Translations under genes and position numbers: made by a program | Assembly: GCF_025118155.1 (NCBI RefSeq) | Contig: NW_026251400.1 | Location: 372,001 to 436,000 of the forward strand | Direction of reading: 5' to 3' | From: Cokeromyces recurvatus | Taxonomy: Eukaryota > Mucoromycota > Mucoromycetes > Mucorales > Mucoraceae | Length of the DNA stretch: 64,000 bases | Notes under the pieces: generated by a model | The model's input: the letters and a program-made list of their open reading frames with translations, nothing else | Database searches by the model: none | What the model was told of the DNA's origin: nothing | Part shown: positions 23,221-35,000 of the stretch, piece after piece | Layout of the letters: each line of letters starts with the position of its first letter | Numbering within the stretch: the first letter of the stretch is position 1

Positions 23221-24743
23221 TTATTTAGTTTCACATTGTGATTTAATATGTTCACTATTACTACAAGATGTTTCAATAGAAGAGGATTGAATTTCTTCAT
23301 CTTTCATGTTAAAGGAAGAATGCGCAAAGCAGGTAGGACAGCTACAATGAAAGGAATCGAGTACTCTAATCTTATGTAAAGATAGATTCTTGATACATAT
23401 AATGCATGTACATAATGTCATAATGATCAATAAAGTAACAGTTAATGTTGTAAACAATAAATTATATCTTGTCAACTAACAATAGTAATAATAATAATAA
23501 TAATAATTAGTGATATATGTATACAAATATATATACACACACACATATATATGTATCTTGTATTTTACCATGTAGGGATCATTTGCAAGTATTCGAGGTA
23601 TGCCAAATACAAAGAGTCGATAACCTAAATATCCAATAAATGCAACTAATCCAATAGAAAATAACCCAAGTAACCATACATTTTCATATCGAGCTGCATA
23701 AACTGCTATCAGAAAGATAAGGATAGTAAGGAAAAAGACGAGGGGTCCCTCAAAGGAAGGTAAGGTATAACCTACCATCTTTGAAGGAACAAGTTGAACA
23801 GCAAAGATAAACAAAAAGAAGAGATCAATCTTTAAAAGACCACTCAATACTGCCCAAGCAATAAGGGTGTTACGAAGACGATGTTCTTTAAATGTATGAC
23901 CTAAATAGTTATTCCATTTGAATAAATGGTAGAGTTTGATCATACCACATGTCATAAGTATAAAGCAGAGTGGTACAAGAGCGAGGATAGCATACTCGAA
24001 TGGTTTCATATTTGAGATGGTATTATCTAGAATATCTTGAAAGAGAGTGTCATCAGATCGATTATAGATAATGACAGACATATGAATCGAATTTGATAAA
24101 TCGATCGTATTGTTAGTAGTATTATTCATTATATTCAGATTATCTCCAATGGGGAAATTGCAACCAACTTGTTCGAAAGTGATATGCTGGATAGTTTGAA
24201 TACCGGTAAATATAACCATTAAAATACCTATTTTGCCAAAATAAATAAATAAATGAATGAATAAATAAATAAATAAATAAATATATAGTATTTACCAAAT
24301 AGTAATAGCGTCAATAAACTAACGGTATTTCGTTGTCGTAGGGAGTCTAAATAAAGGAAGATCTGATAAATAGGTACTGTGATAAAGATAGCATGGTAAA
24401 TTAAGTCTAATTGGCCTAAGCCCAAGGTTTGCAAAGTAAAATCGCATTGAATAAAGATGGATGTATGATAATAAATAATAAAGCTTTCCATTATAATAAT
24501 GGCTATTGTCTCTACTGCTAATAGAAAGAGCACTGCCATTGCTATAGGATTCTGGATCATGGAATGAATAGGTACTTGATATGATTCTGTGGTTCTTGTA
24601 AGATGCTTTTCAGCTTCTTCTCCATCCTTTGCTTGATGTTTTCGATAAAATCTGTTTGATGCACTATTTAATTGTTTCTGCATCGAACCAAGTAACTTTG
24701 AACCATATTTATGATATCTTTCATTCTTTTCTATTGTATCCAT
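23221..24743 (-). CDS. multi-span membrane protein, UPF0658 Golgi family-like
   Basis: Start at ATG 24743 (MDTIEKNERYHKYG). Three exons: 24743 to about 24300, about 24230 to 23570, and about 23480 to 23221. Around seven to eight hydrophobic spans, including MAVLFLLAVETIAIIIMES, LDLIYHAIFITVPIYQIF, EYAILALVPLCFILMTCG, LLKIDLFFLFIFAVQLVP, and LLGLFSIGLVAFIGYLGYR. The middle lumenal loop is rich in Asn (NMNNTTNNTIDLSNS), giving possible N-glycosylation sites. The KIDLFFL motif and the layout suggest the fungal UPF0658 family of Golgi membrane proteins, whose function is unknown. Overall topology is certain; the family name is a moderate-confidence inference. Confidence 0.6.
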
Positions 24744-24954
24744 AGTTTTATAATTTACCAAATAAATAAAAAAAAAGAGTGAATGAATGAATAATACGAA
24801 GTCTCTTTTATTGTAAATAAATATAGTATATTTATATATTATCTGTCAAGTTGTATAAAAAGGAGATTAAATCTATGTCAAAAAAGGAGACGTTTTATTA
24901 TATGTTGATGATAGATTTTTTTTTTTTGTTTTAAAATAAATGATGATTTTTTTT

Positions 24955-25499
24955 TTAATTAATGACAACTGACCAAGGATGGTCAACTTCACCATATTGA
25001 ATGGCACTAATAGCATCATTAAATCGTTTAGTAAAAGGACCCGCTTGAGATGAAGGATTGTTAGGATCAAGAGGAATCTTGATATCTTCACCCATATATC
25101 CGATTTCCTTGATAGGGCTAACGACACATGCGGTACCCGCACCAAACATTTCAACAACGCGTCCAGCTTTAGCTAAATCACGTAACTCTGGCATTGTCAT
25201 CGTACGCTCTTTTACTTCAAACTCATTCCATTCTTTAGCTAAACCAATAATTGAATCACGCGTGACACCAGGCAAGATTGAACCATCTAAGGGAGGTGTT
25301 ACAAGTTCAAGATCACCCTTGTCATTCTTCATCAAGATGAATAAATTCATTGTGCCAACTTCTGTTAATTGATGTTGTTCACCGAATAACCATAAGTTTT
25401 GTTGGTATCCCTTTTCAGAAGCTAGACGTTGAGGTAATAAACCTATTTTTTTTTAAAAAAAAAGTGAATAAATTATATTTTATACCTCATATTTATGTC

Positions 25500-25549
<50 letters not shown>

Positions 25550-26527
25550 AGGAGCATAGTTTCCGCCAATCTTAGCTTCACCTGTGCCACGAGGCCATGC
25601 ACGAACATATTCAGTCGTAGCAAAGAGACGAACAGCATTAAAGCCCGTTTTATAATAAGGACCTACAGGACAACCAATAACGAACAACATGGCTTTGCTC
25701 GGAGGGTTTACACCTAGCATTTCTTGAGTTCCAATCATAGTAGGACGTAGGTAAAGTGAATATCCTTTTTCATTAGGAATCCATCTTTCGTCCAACTTTA
25801 AATATTCTGAAATAATTTTGATCAATTCATCCCCATCAAATTGCTATATAAAAAAAGAAGAGTAGGCACACATAATAAATAAAGGTATCAATAGATGCAT
25901 ATATTATTATAATTTACAGGAAGTGCAATACGAGCAGTAGATCGATTCATACGCGCCATATTCATATCAGGTCTAAAAAGACGAATTTTACCATTTTTAT
26001 CCTTATATGCTTTCATTCCTTCAAAGCACTTTTTTTTTTTTTTTTTGTTAACAATATTAATAAATAAAAATCATTTAATTTCCTCCCACGCTTTTTTTTT
26101 TTTTTTTTACCTCAGAAGCATAATGAAAAACAACAGCGCTAGGAGCTAAACTTAAATTTTCTAAGGGACGAATCTCAGGTGCAGCCCAACCCTCTTTTTC
26201 ATCCCAATTGGCAGTTATCCTAATAAAAAAAAATAGACATTTTATATATTAAACTATACAAAAGTTATTATTAAAATTTACATATGATCCGTAAATGTCT
26301 TTCCGAAAACAAGTTCATTATGAGCAACTAAAGGTTTAAGAGTATCCACTTTTTTTATCTTGAGTTTACTAGCCTACATTTATTGTTTAACAAGACTATA
26401 GAGAAAACAAAAAAAAAAAAAAGATTCGAGTTTTTTTTTTCTTTACACTTAATTCTGACTTGAATCTATTTGTTACTTGAATAAAATGATGGCGTCTAAA
26501 AGTAGATAATAGTCTATGAGAAAGCAT
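24955..26527 (-). CDS. BAT1: branched-chain amino acid aminotransferase, mitochondrial
   Basis: PLP enzyme for Leu/Ile/Val transamination. Start ATG 26527, with a basic N-terminal presequence ([17 protein letters not shown]) fitting mitochondrial import. Six or so exons. Motifs: [53 protein letters not shown] (its Lys forms the PLP Schiff base), [32 protein letters not shown] and the C-terminal HPWSVVIN. The total is near 400 residues, normal for fold-type IV BCATs. The intron interrupting NYAPG (25443-25548) contains an uninterrupted run of 45 A directly after the GT donor. Other introns carry long T-runs as well. Confidence 0.96.
25502..25546. repeat. 45-nt T/A homopolymer inside an intron
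   Basis: 45 consecutive T on the plus strand, meaning A45 in the transcript, inside intron 25443-25548 of the aminotransferase gene. It begins at the third base of the intron, immediately after the GT donor. Confidence 0.9.
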
Positions 26528-28161
26528 TTTTTTTTTCTGCTATGCAAATAATATGAAAAGAAAATAAATTCCCTTTTTTTTTTTTTTTTTGCTTGACTTC
26601 TTGCTTCTTTATGTTAAAAAAAAAAAAAAAGATTCAGTCACAATGATTCACTCGGAGCTTATTTGTTATATCTCCTGTCTTTGCAAACTTCCCACGATAC
26701 AAGGTATGAATACTTCTGTGACAATAAAAAAAAATGGTTGGTATTATGTAAAGTCTTGAGTTTATATGCCATAAATGATGTCACAAGGAAAAAATCTAAA
26801 GTGATGTATATAGAAAGAGTGCTTATTTTATAAAATAAGAGATATGATTAGCTTCATCTTCTTTTATTAAATGTCAGCGGTTATTCATCTAATAGTATAT
26901 AAATAGATTATTGATCCTCCAAGTGAAGGATAAGAAGAATTACACTTCTTATTCAAAGAATTTGTATATAAAGACATTATTGTTCAATTATCCAAGATGT
27001 CATGAAAAAAATAAAATAATATCTTAAGGTCGTCATGAGAATGAGCATAAAGTAGAGGGTGAATGTAATAAAGTCAAATAAAGGTAGAGACAGATGTTGT
27101 CTAAAGTAAGTAATGACTCCCAATGATCCATATTTGTTCCTGAGATGAAGCAGTCAATCAAATTGAAACCCTTTGTTCCCATTGTGGACTAAAGGAAACA
27201 AACGATGGATCCAACATTGAATAGCTTAAACATACAAAGATAAATCCGGATAGAAAGAGTTGACAAATAGAAGATATAGCCCCACAGTCTGCATGTTTAT
27301 TATGAAGGATAAGACACAGCTATACATGTGTTACAGAAGGGAATCCATATAGGCCATAGTAGCAAAGGATTTATTGATACGTCTTCAAATGCATTGCTTT
27401 TCTTTAGGACAGTGTACTTTAAGGAATAGAGTAGGATGATAACTAAACACAAAATGTAGGAAGCTAACGGAATATGAGATAAATTAAAGATGCAAAGAAA
27501 GTAGACAAAACGCTATGAAGAAATACTAATTTGATTTGTAGTGAAAAAAAAAACTAATAATAATAGTAAAGTGTTTACGATGATTACTAGCGCTGCGAAA
27601 CTATTCTGAACACAGGATGCTTGCTGAGTAAGAGCAGAATTGCTAATTAGCAGACAATGTAGTGCACTTAGCAAAAAAATCAAAGTATTAGGCAAGAAGC
27701 TGGAGGTTAATAGCTTGAAAGGTGAGATTATTTCGAAAAATCTTTTGATATGGGAGAAAAGATTGATAAAGAAGACTTTATTCAAAATCGTATTTTCAAA
27801 AAGAACTAACTGAGTGTAAATATATATTTCGATAACAATATTTAAAATCTTCATGGTTGTGTTGTGATTCAGTAAAGTAGATAAACATGAGTCCGAGACT
27901 TGCTGTACACTACTTGTTAGATAAGATAAAGATTGTGTTTACTTTGACGAGTCTAAATGATTGTTCCGGGGAGGGGGGGAGGGTAGATTGTTAGCATCTG
28001 ATAAATATACAATTATCAGCCAATAATAACGATTTATTATAATATGTATTCATATCAAGTCAGACCCAATTATAAAAGAAGAAGAAGGTTTATTTTAATA
28101 AATTAAAGATAAAATAACAACGATTAAATAATGCAAATGATAATAAAATAGGATGATATCT
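26528..28161. other. non-coding gap; one doubtful hydrophobic frame
   Basis: Mostly featureless AT-rich spacer between the aminotransferase promoter and the stop of the four-span protein gene. A minus-strand frame at 27513-27854 starts with a real ATG and encodes 113 mostly hydrophobic residues, but it has no family features, no neighbour logic and AT-driven composition; I do not call it a gene. A G-rich run lies near 27967-27982. Confidence 0.5.
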
Positions 28162-29487
28162 TTAATAATAAGTTTCTTTGAATTCAAATTCATCCTCTTT
28201 AGAGACAGGCTTTCGTTTTAATTGTTGTTGATTTATAAAAGCAGGAATAGGTGAAAGAGAGGCGTCTTCTATGTCTATAATGTTCCCATCAGGTCCTAAC
28301 CTAAATCCAATAGTAAATTGTGAATCTTTTTCTTGAGTTTTAAAGGGTATATATAAGTGATCAGATTTACTACTATTCTTTAAAGACTTTCTTATACTTT
28401 GTCGAAATGAAAACTTGTCAATTCTTCTTTTAGGAATTATATCATGGTTATTAGTGTTAGGATTTAGGATAGAATGTGATCTAGTAGGCTTTGGAATAGG
28501 CTTTACTTTACTAGGCTTTGCATTATTAAGCACAATAACTTGATCATTGGGTGGGTTAAAGGGTACACCAGCAGGGATACCACCCGCATTTGGAGGTAAT
28601 GCAACAGGTGGTGGTGGTACATCTCCAGCTCGAATGTCAGCATCCGTGATATAAGCTCTTCTCACTAATGAAAAACTATAGATACAAAATGACCAATACA
28701 CCTATATTCTCGATTAGTTATCTATTATGTCATTCCTATGTTCAATACAATCTTACATAAAAAGCAAACATTAACACATAAAAGATGATACCAAACTTTA
28801 ATTCATCTTGCCATAGATTTTGACAATTATAATAATCTTGTGTAAAATCAAATTGTGGCATTGTATCATTTTTTAACGTATTATTGACGTTTTGTACAAT
28901 TGAATGAGAAGAATCTTGTATACAATCATGATGAAAGTTATTCTGATATTTAATAAACAAGATGATATTTACAAAGGCATCTACAAGTACAATAAATACA
29001 GAGACAAAAATTGCGTGCGAGAATGTACGAACATATCGATTTACATTCTACAAGAAGATAGTTATTAATATTTGTATGTATGTATGTATGTATGTTTATA
29101 TGATATTTTACAGTAATAATAATAAAAATGCCACTTATTGAAACTAGTGCTAAAATAAGATTCACTACACCAAATACTGTGATTGATGCAGACGACATAT
29201 AAGTATAGAATACTATTCGTTATGTTATTCATTAGTAAGCATTCTATCTATCTATCTATCTATCTATATTTATATACACCTACTGCTTGAACTTTGAAAA
29301 GATATTATCGCCATATACATTGAAAATGCCTATTATATAATTTATAAATATTACATATCTATATTTTTTTATAAACATATAGATACATTACTGCCCAAAT
29401 AATACATATCAGAATACAGCCAAATCTTAATGGTATGCATAAGCAGCATTTAGGTTCTGCAAGCATTGGATTTAAAGGATACATCAT
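28162..29487 (-). CDS. four-span membrane protein with Pro-rich cytosolic tail, lineage-restricted
   Basis: Start ATG 29487: MMYPLNPMLAEPKCCLCIPL, a Cys-rich opening before span 1 (FGCILICIIWA). A short exon (29336 to about 29288) reads AFSMYMAIISFQSSS; the intron with donor GTAGGT then joins in frame to IFYTYMSSASITVFGVVNL and span 2. Span 3 is FVSVFIVLVDAFVNIIL, then a loop with the YYNCQNLWQDELKFGI motif, and span 4. The last exon encodes a tail of about 160 residues with PPPPVALPPNAGG, Arg/Ser-rich stretches and RLGPDGNIIDIEDASLSP. I recall similar CCxCIPLR..W four-span proteins in Mucorales, none with known function. Start choice depends on accepting the two short 5' exons. Confidence 0.6.
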
Positions 29488-29664
29488 TGAATATATGTTA
29501 TAAACAGACACAAGAGAGAGAGAGAGAAAAAGAAGAAGAAGAGAAAGGAAGGTATAACAAAGAAATAAAATAAAAGGCTTATATAAAAAAAATCTATTAT
29601 TTCCAAGTTTATTATGATTGTTGTTTGTTCATATCCTTTTTTATACATTTGATATTGTACTACT

Positions 29665-30532
29665 TTATAATTTCATTCCTAAAGAAGCATTAGGCTGTCT
29701 CTCTTTTTTATATCTTCTGTGTGCTTCTCGTAAATGTTCCGGTCTAATCGCTCCTTGATCCCCCCATTCTTCCATTATTTCTTTAGCTATCCAATTATAA
29801 GTTTATATCCTTATTCACAGCTAAACACACAAAAGAAAACATTACCTTTTTCTACTATTTCACCTATGTACACTTTTGAAAAACCTGCCACGACAAATGC
29901 CATTGTCTGTGAACATTGCTGATTTAACACTTGGCTTACTAACTACATTAAAGTTAAAAGTTAAATATTTATAAAACAAGTCATTTAAAAAACTTTTTTT
30001 TTTTTCTTCTTCTCTCTTTTACTCTTTTCACATTGGTACGATTCAAAGCTGAACGACGATATCCTTCATATCTCTGAAGTTGTTCATCTGAAAAATTTTC
30101 TAGCAAGACTTTCATGTCTTCTTTCGCTTTTTCCATCTGAGCTTGCATATCCATGTCAACTACAACATCGTCCTTTTCGTCATCATCAACCTCTGCTTCT
30201 GCATCCTTTTGATCTTTAGTGACATCTTCTGGTTTGGGTGTATCGTCATCGGCTACAGTACTTGCTGCTACACTTCCTTCACGTTCTGTTTCAACTGATC
30301 CCTGACGTGAGATTGAACTTTGTCGACGTTGGATGGGTGGTGAATTGTGACGTATTGGCTTTTGTTTAATGGCAGCTACAGCTGCTGCTGCTGTTGTCAA
30401 TGGACGGCCTGTATATTGTGTTGGTGGACTATGATATTGGGGTGGTGAAAACGCATGAAGTGGAGATCGTTTTGATGGAGGTGGTGATGTAGCATGTGTG
30501 CTTGATTTTCTTTTTGAATTATTGGGTATCAT
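29665..30532 (-). CDS. TAF11: TFIID subunit TAF11
   Basis: Start ATG 30532 (MIPNNSKRKSS). A disordered N-terminus with Ser-Pro motifs and an acidic stretch (DDDEKDDVVVDMDMQ) precedes the TAFII28 histone-fold: VLLENFSDEQLQRYEGYRRS, then ALNRTNVKR, LVSQVLNQQCSQTMAFVVAG, FSKVYIGEIVEKAKEIMEEW and the closing IRPEHLREAHRRYKKER. Three exons; both joins keep the conserved histone-fold sequence intact. TAF11 pairs with TAF13 and helps contact TFIIA/TBP. It lies 129 bp downstream of the RasGEF gene stop, on the same strand. Confidence 0.93.
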
Positions 30533-30569
30533 TTTTTCTTTCTGAAGAAGGAAGAAAAAAAAAAAAAAT

Positions 30570-30601
<32 letters not shown>

Positions 30602-30661
30602 GATAAAATAGAGAATATGTATTTTTTTTTTTTTATTATTAATTTAAAACTCAGAATAATA

Positions 30662-32728
30662 TCAATGAGGATACAAATCAGTAACTATGCTTGACTTTGA
30701 TGGTAGAGATAAAGATCGATTATGACCTTTGCTTTTACTATAAATGACAACAGATCTATTTCTCATTTTAGAAGATACAAATTGTTTTGATGTATCTTCT
30801 TCTTGTTGTTGTTGTTGTAAGTTTTTATTTATTATTTCCAGTCCTGAGTCTTCTTCGTCTTCATCATCATCATCGTCGTCCTCATCCTCCTCATCCTCCT
30901 CCTCTTCTTCTTCTTCTTCACTCCAAGTTTGTTCTTGTTGATTTATTTCAGTTTGATTCATTTGAATCGAATGACGACTCATGTCATTACTCTTTCTGAA
31001 TGGCCAAAATCCACCTACAATTGATCTTTTATTTTCTACTTCTATTATATGTTGATCTTCAACAGCAACAACATCATCACCATCATCATGACCATGACCA
31101 CTGTTAAAACGTATAAATGAGCTTGCGTTACTCAGGAGAGAGGTTGAGGAAGAAGCTGATATAGTATGATTATTGGCGGGTAAAGTTGTAGCAACCGGTG
31201 ATAGGATGGTATTCATGACGGTTGCCTCAATACTACTACTATTACTACTACCATTACTATATCGAGAGGTAGTAGGTGAAGATATAGAACGAGGCTTTGA
31301 AGGTTCACGTAACGAACTTAGTGCATCAATTGTCCTTTCACTGACCCAAGGCCTCATGAGTACATATTGAATAATCAACTGTTGCTCTAATTCAATCTCA
31401 ATACCTTGATAATCTTCACCTATCATTGTCATGACATGATTGCTTTTCCTAGAACCAACAAAATGAAGTGCATCCGACATGGTAGGACGACGAAAGAGAT
31501 GTCTTTTAGGAGGGGTATGAATGAAAGTAGAAGGAGGCTGATGAGGATATGGAGGAGACGATTGAAATAACTGAATTTTATCCAATACACCTTTTACACG
31601 TAGATCACCATTAGGGTTCTTGGTAGCGGCCAAGAGGTAAGTGATATCATGAATAAAGACACCTAAAAAGGGGACTATCGGATTTGACCAAATTCGTTTT
31701 CGCTCTAAACCGATATGAAGACGATAACGGCAATAATTATCTGATTCTGACATGAGAGAGTTTAGATAATCGAGTCGAGCTGTTCGCCTTTTAGGGATGC
31801 ATTCCCAGGTCCTTCGAAGACGTTTGATGGGTGGCGTACCCAAGGCTGAAACGATGGTCTTTAATGTATGATAGTTATGAAGTACTAATAATTTGTTGGC
31901 AATTTTAATCCATCTTTGAATGATTTCAGCTCGTCGAGATGCCTCTTGAGGTAATAGAATGGAATGTTCAATAGATCGTGTCATGAAATTAAAAAAATCA
32001 GTAGAGGCAACGATTTTTTTGTGGGGTGTACGTGTTGAATGAGATAGGAGAGCGTTAGAAGGGATAGCACGAAAGATAGAAGATTCGATAAGGGTTAATT
32101 GATAGGCAACCAACTGAGGAGAAAAGTGTAGGATATTTGGTATAGTCATAGCACTCATATAAAGCGTTCTCACCTTTTCTAATAAATGACGTATACAACT
32201 TATACTGTCTTTACCTTTAGCATTACTTTCAAGTTCATTTAATTGTTGTTGTAATCGACGATGAGTAGATAATAAGGGAGGAACGGGTATATTGGGAACA
32301 TATTCATTTATTTGAGATATGGTTGGTATAGTCAAACTATCACCTGTATTTGTTTGTGCTGGTGCAAGTTGTCGTGGATCTATGACAGTCTCTGATAAGA
32401 CTTGCATAAGATCTTCTTTAAGATTATTTTCGACTGTACATGATTTACTTCTGCCTCTTGTCTTTAATACTTGAACTTCTTCATTCCTTTTATGATTAAA
32501 TATATTTTCAAATTCAATGCTTTCATCTTCATCTTCAGTTAATTCTTCTTCAAATCCTTCAGCAGAATCTTTCGTGACAGTCATCATTTGAGATAATTTA
32601 GAGTCCTTTGCAAAACTAACAGAATTATCTCTTGATCGTTTCATATTTAATTTTTGTTGTTGATAGTCATAAGATGTATTTGGTTTAGGTGGGATCATTG
32701 GTTTTTGAATAATAGTAGTAGCAGTAGC

Positions 32729-32769
<41 letters not shown>

Positions 32770-33207
32770 CAGCAGCAGAAGGTTTCGGTGGTACTGGTGG
32801 AGGTGAAGATTTTAGTTTTGGTACTGTATCAGTCATATTATGAATGACTATTTTTTCAAGTTGATCAAGACATGATCGAAGTAAAGCGATAGAATCATCA
32901 TATTGAAGTGGTTTTGATACAATAGCTAACGAAAATTAAAAAAAAAAGAAAGTTAAAAAAAAGAAAGGAATTAAAGATTTATTCACTTACTTTGTTGAAC
33001 AAATTTCACTCCATGAAGTTGCTGAGTAGATGATTCGACAACTGAGAGGAAAACAGTATATGCATCCTATTTGTATAAAAGAAGTGACTTTTATATTAAA
33101 GAAAGTAATAATAATGATAGATTGATTCGATTCGATTATTTTGTTACCTTTGCTCTTCCTTGTTCAAGGAGTTGAGTAGCATTGGAATAACTCAGGATTG
33201 TATTCAT
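30662..33207 (-). CDS. RasGEF (CDC25-homology) domain protein
   Basis: Start ATG 33207 (MNTILSYSNATQLLEQGRAK). Two short exons encode an N-terminal helical segment (DAYTVFLSVVESSTQQLHG, ALLRSCLDQLEKIV) resembling an MIT/TPR-like hairpin. The large last exon has Pro-rich PPPVPPKPS (SH3-ligand type), Thr/Ala runs, then the catalytic region: LVAYQLTLIESSIFRAI, FFNFMTRSIEHSIL, IIQRWIKIANKLLVLHNYH, IVSALGTPPIKRLRRTW, PFLGVFIHDITYL and LRVKGVLDKIQLFQ, then IIQYVLMRPWVSERTID. These are the standard blocks of Ras guanine-nucleotide exchange factors. The C-terminus carries Ser-rich and long Glu/Asp-rich tracts (30850-30930). Which Ras-family GTPase it activates is unknown. Confidence 0.85.
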
Positions 33208-34059
33208 GATTTTATTAATAAATAAATAAATAAAAAAAAATCGTTTAAATAAATAATTAATTTCGAGTCTTTTTTTTTTTGAATAATGTTGCTGTACGAC
33301 TGCTGCTACTAATAAATGATTTTACTATCGATTTGAGTTGTCATGAAAACTAGTTTTATTTATAGTTAAGACTATAAGAATAGTAATCACAATAAAAAGA
33401 AAAAAGAAACAAAAAAAAAAAAAAAAATAAAATAAAATAAAATAAAAAAAAATAATATAATATAAAATAAAATAAAAACTTAACTTAAAATGACTCTGTA
33501 TTTAATACACCGCCACTGCTTTATTCTTCTTTACCACTACTTAATTCTATTTTCAAAAAAATACATATTTATAAGTTAGTGCCTTTTTTTTCTTTTTTTC
33601 TTTCTCTTAAAGACAATCCTATCATGACACAAAATACTTGATTTTTCTTTTTTTTTATATACATATTTTCTATTGTAATGAAAATATCTACTACTGCTTT
33701 ATTAAAATTCTTTTTTTAACCCCACTCTATTAAATGAAACAATTCTACTTATTTATTTTTATAGAAGCAATATTCTTACAAGGTTTCAGATAGAAAACGT
33801 ATAATATTATCTCATGATGACCGGCTTATAATAAAAGAAACAGGGATTTCATATTAAAAGAAAAAGAGAAGAGTACAAGTTTGTGTAACTTCAATGCGAG
33901 AAAAGAGAGATTCACCTTAATTCAAGTTTTGAAAGAATGAAAAAAAAAAAAAATTGCACGCTAAAAATGTGCAGTTTGTGCAAACCAAAATTCCGGGTTT
34001 GCACATAAAAAGAAAAATCATCATAATTTAATTTTTTTTTTTTTTTTTTTTTTTTTGCA
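33208..34059. other. non-coding RasGEF promoter and spacer
   Basis: AT-rich, with A/T homopolymers at 33409-33427 and 34030-34055 and (AAAAT)n near 33430-33475. The only structure of note is the perfect inverted repeat at 33977-34005, close to the end of the neighbouring transposase relic. Confidence 0.55.
33977..34005. repeat. perfect 10-bp inverted repeat next to transposase relic
   Basis: TGTGCAAACC (33977-33986) and GGTTTGCACA (33996-34005) are exact reverse complements around a 9-nt loop. Partial matches (TTGCACGCTAAAAATGTGCA at 33955-33974, TTGCACCACAGGTGTACAA at 34055-34073) lie beside it. This could be a remnant of transposon terminal repeats flanking the relic that ends near 34060. 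Confidence 0.5.
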
Positions 34060-35000
34060 CCACAGGTGTACAATCTTTTACCAAAGGTTCTTTATTTAAA
34101 TAAATGTCAAATTTTCTTTTATTTGAATAGCGGCAGAAATCCTTAAGATTCTCAAGATAGACTTTGCTGTATACATCTGTCATTCTGAATCTTGGAGTTT
34201 CCTCTTTTAAAAGTCTTTCTCTTTTGATTTTACTTTTAATAATTAGGAGGAGATCAAAACTGTTCTATTGGATTAAGCCTCGGGTAGAAGATAGACACAT
34301 CCCATATCCATGACTTTCAATTAATATTCTAATCTGTTCTGAGCTATAAATAAGTGCGGTTACCCATTAAAAGACAATATCCTTTAAATTGCTCATGCCG
34401 ATCCAAAATGTTTAACGTGTCAAATATAAAACTAAAATAGTGGCCCATAACAATTTCAACTGTTTTTTTTTTTTTTTTTTTTTTTTTTTGCTTTAAATTT
34501 ACTTGTAAATTTTCTTTTTTCTTTTAAGATTCTGCATAAGGAATTTATATTTTGATATTGATTACACCGTACGAAGAGATTGCACTCGGAATTGTTGTAG
34601 TTTTGGCTCTTGTTTTGCGTTGGATAACGATAGCTCTAGTGTCCTTTTTAGACCATATCATAATACGACGTAAGATGATATGGAAGCTAAATTCGTCAAT
34701 GAAAATGCAGCTACTTTGGTAGTCCATACCTGTATTTCTCATCTTCTTTGCCCAGTCGTATTGTTCATCAATAATTTCTTTGGAACTCCTTTCCTTAGGT
34801 TCAATATGTGCCTTTTTCATGGTCGAATCACAAGCTTTGATCATAGATTTGTAAACAATAGTCTTTAGAGGCTTTTAAACTTTTAAAATGTGAAATAAGA
34901 TTCTCCACAGTCTCATCTACTATAGCTTGAGAATTAGTGTCAAACTTTTGCAAGAGAAGTGCTCTGTTCATCATTCAAAATTTAAGGACGTTTAACTCTT
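34060..35000 (-). pseudogene. decayed Tc1/IS630-like DDE transposase, nearly full length
   Basis: On the minus strand from about 34990 downward: AIVDETVENLISHFKSL, then (34844-34545) TMKKAHIEPKERSS, YDWAKKMRNTGMDYQSSC, IFIDEFSFHIILRR, WSKKDTRAIV, and near 34300-34060 YPRLNPIEQF followed by IKSKIKRERLLKEETPRFRM and IYLNKEPLV. IFIDE and NPIE are the first and third catalytic motifs of the family. The Trp expected after NPIEQF is a stop, other frame changes separate the blocks, and the central second-Asp motif was not found. It runs opposite to the relic at 17.99 kb and parallel to that at 20.7 kb. Confidence 0.75.

Noticed and set aside
27513..27854. 113-codon minus-strand frame with a true ATG and hydrophobic product
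   Set aside because: Composition follows AT content, no motif, no splice context and no neighbour logic. Not enough support for a gene.
30744..30999. Plus-strand Ser- or Leu/His-rich frames
   Set aside because: Antisense shadows of the Glu/Asp tract of the RasGEF gene.
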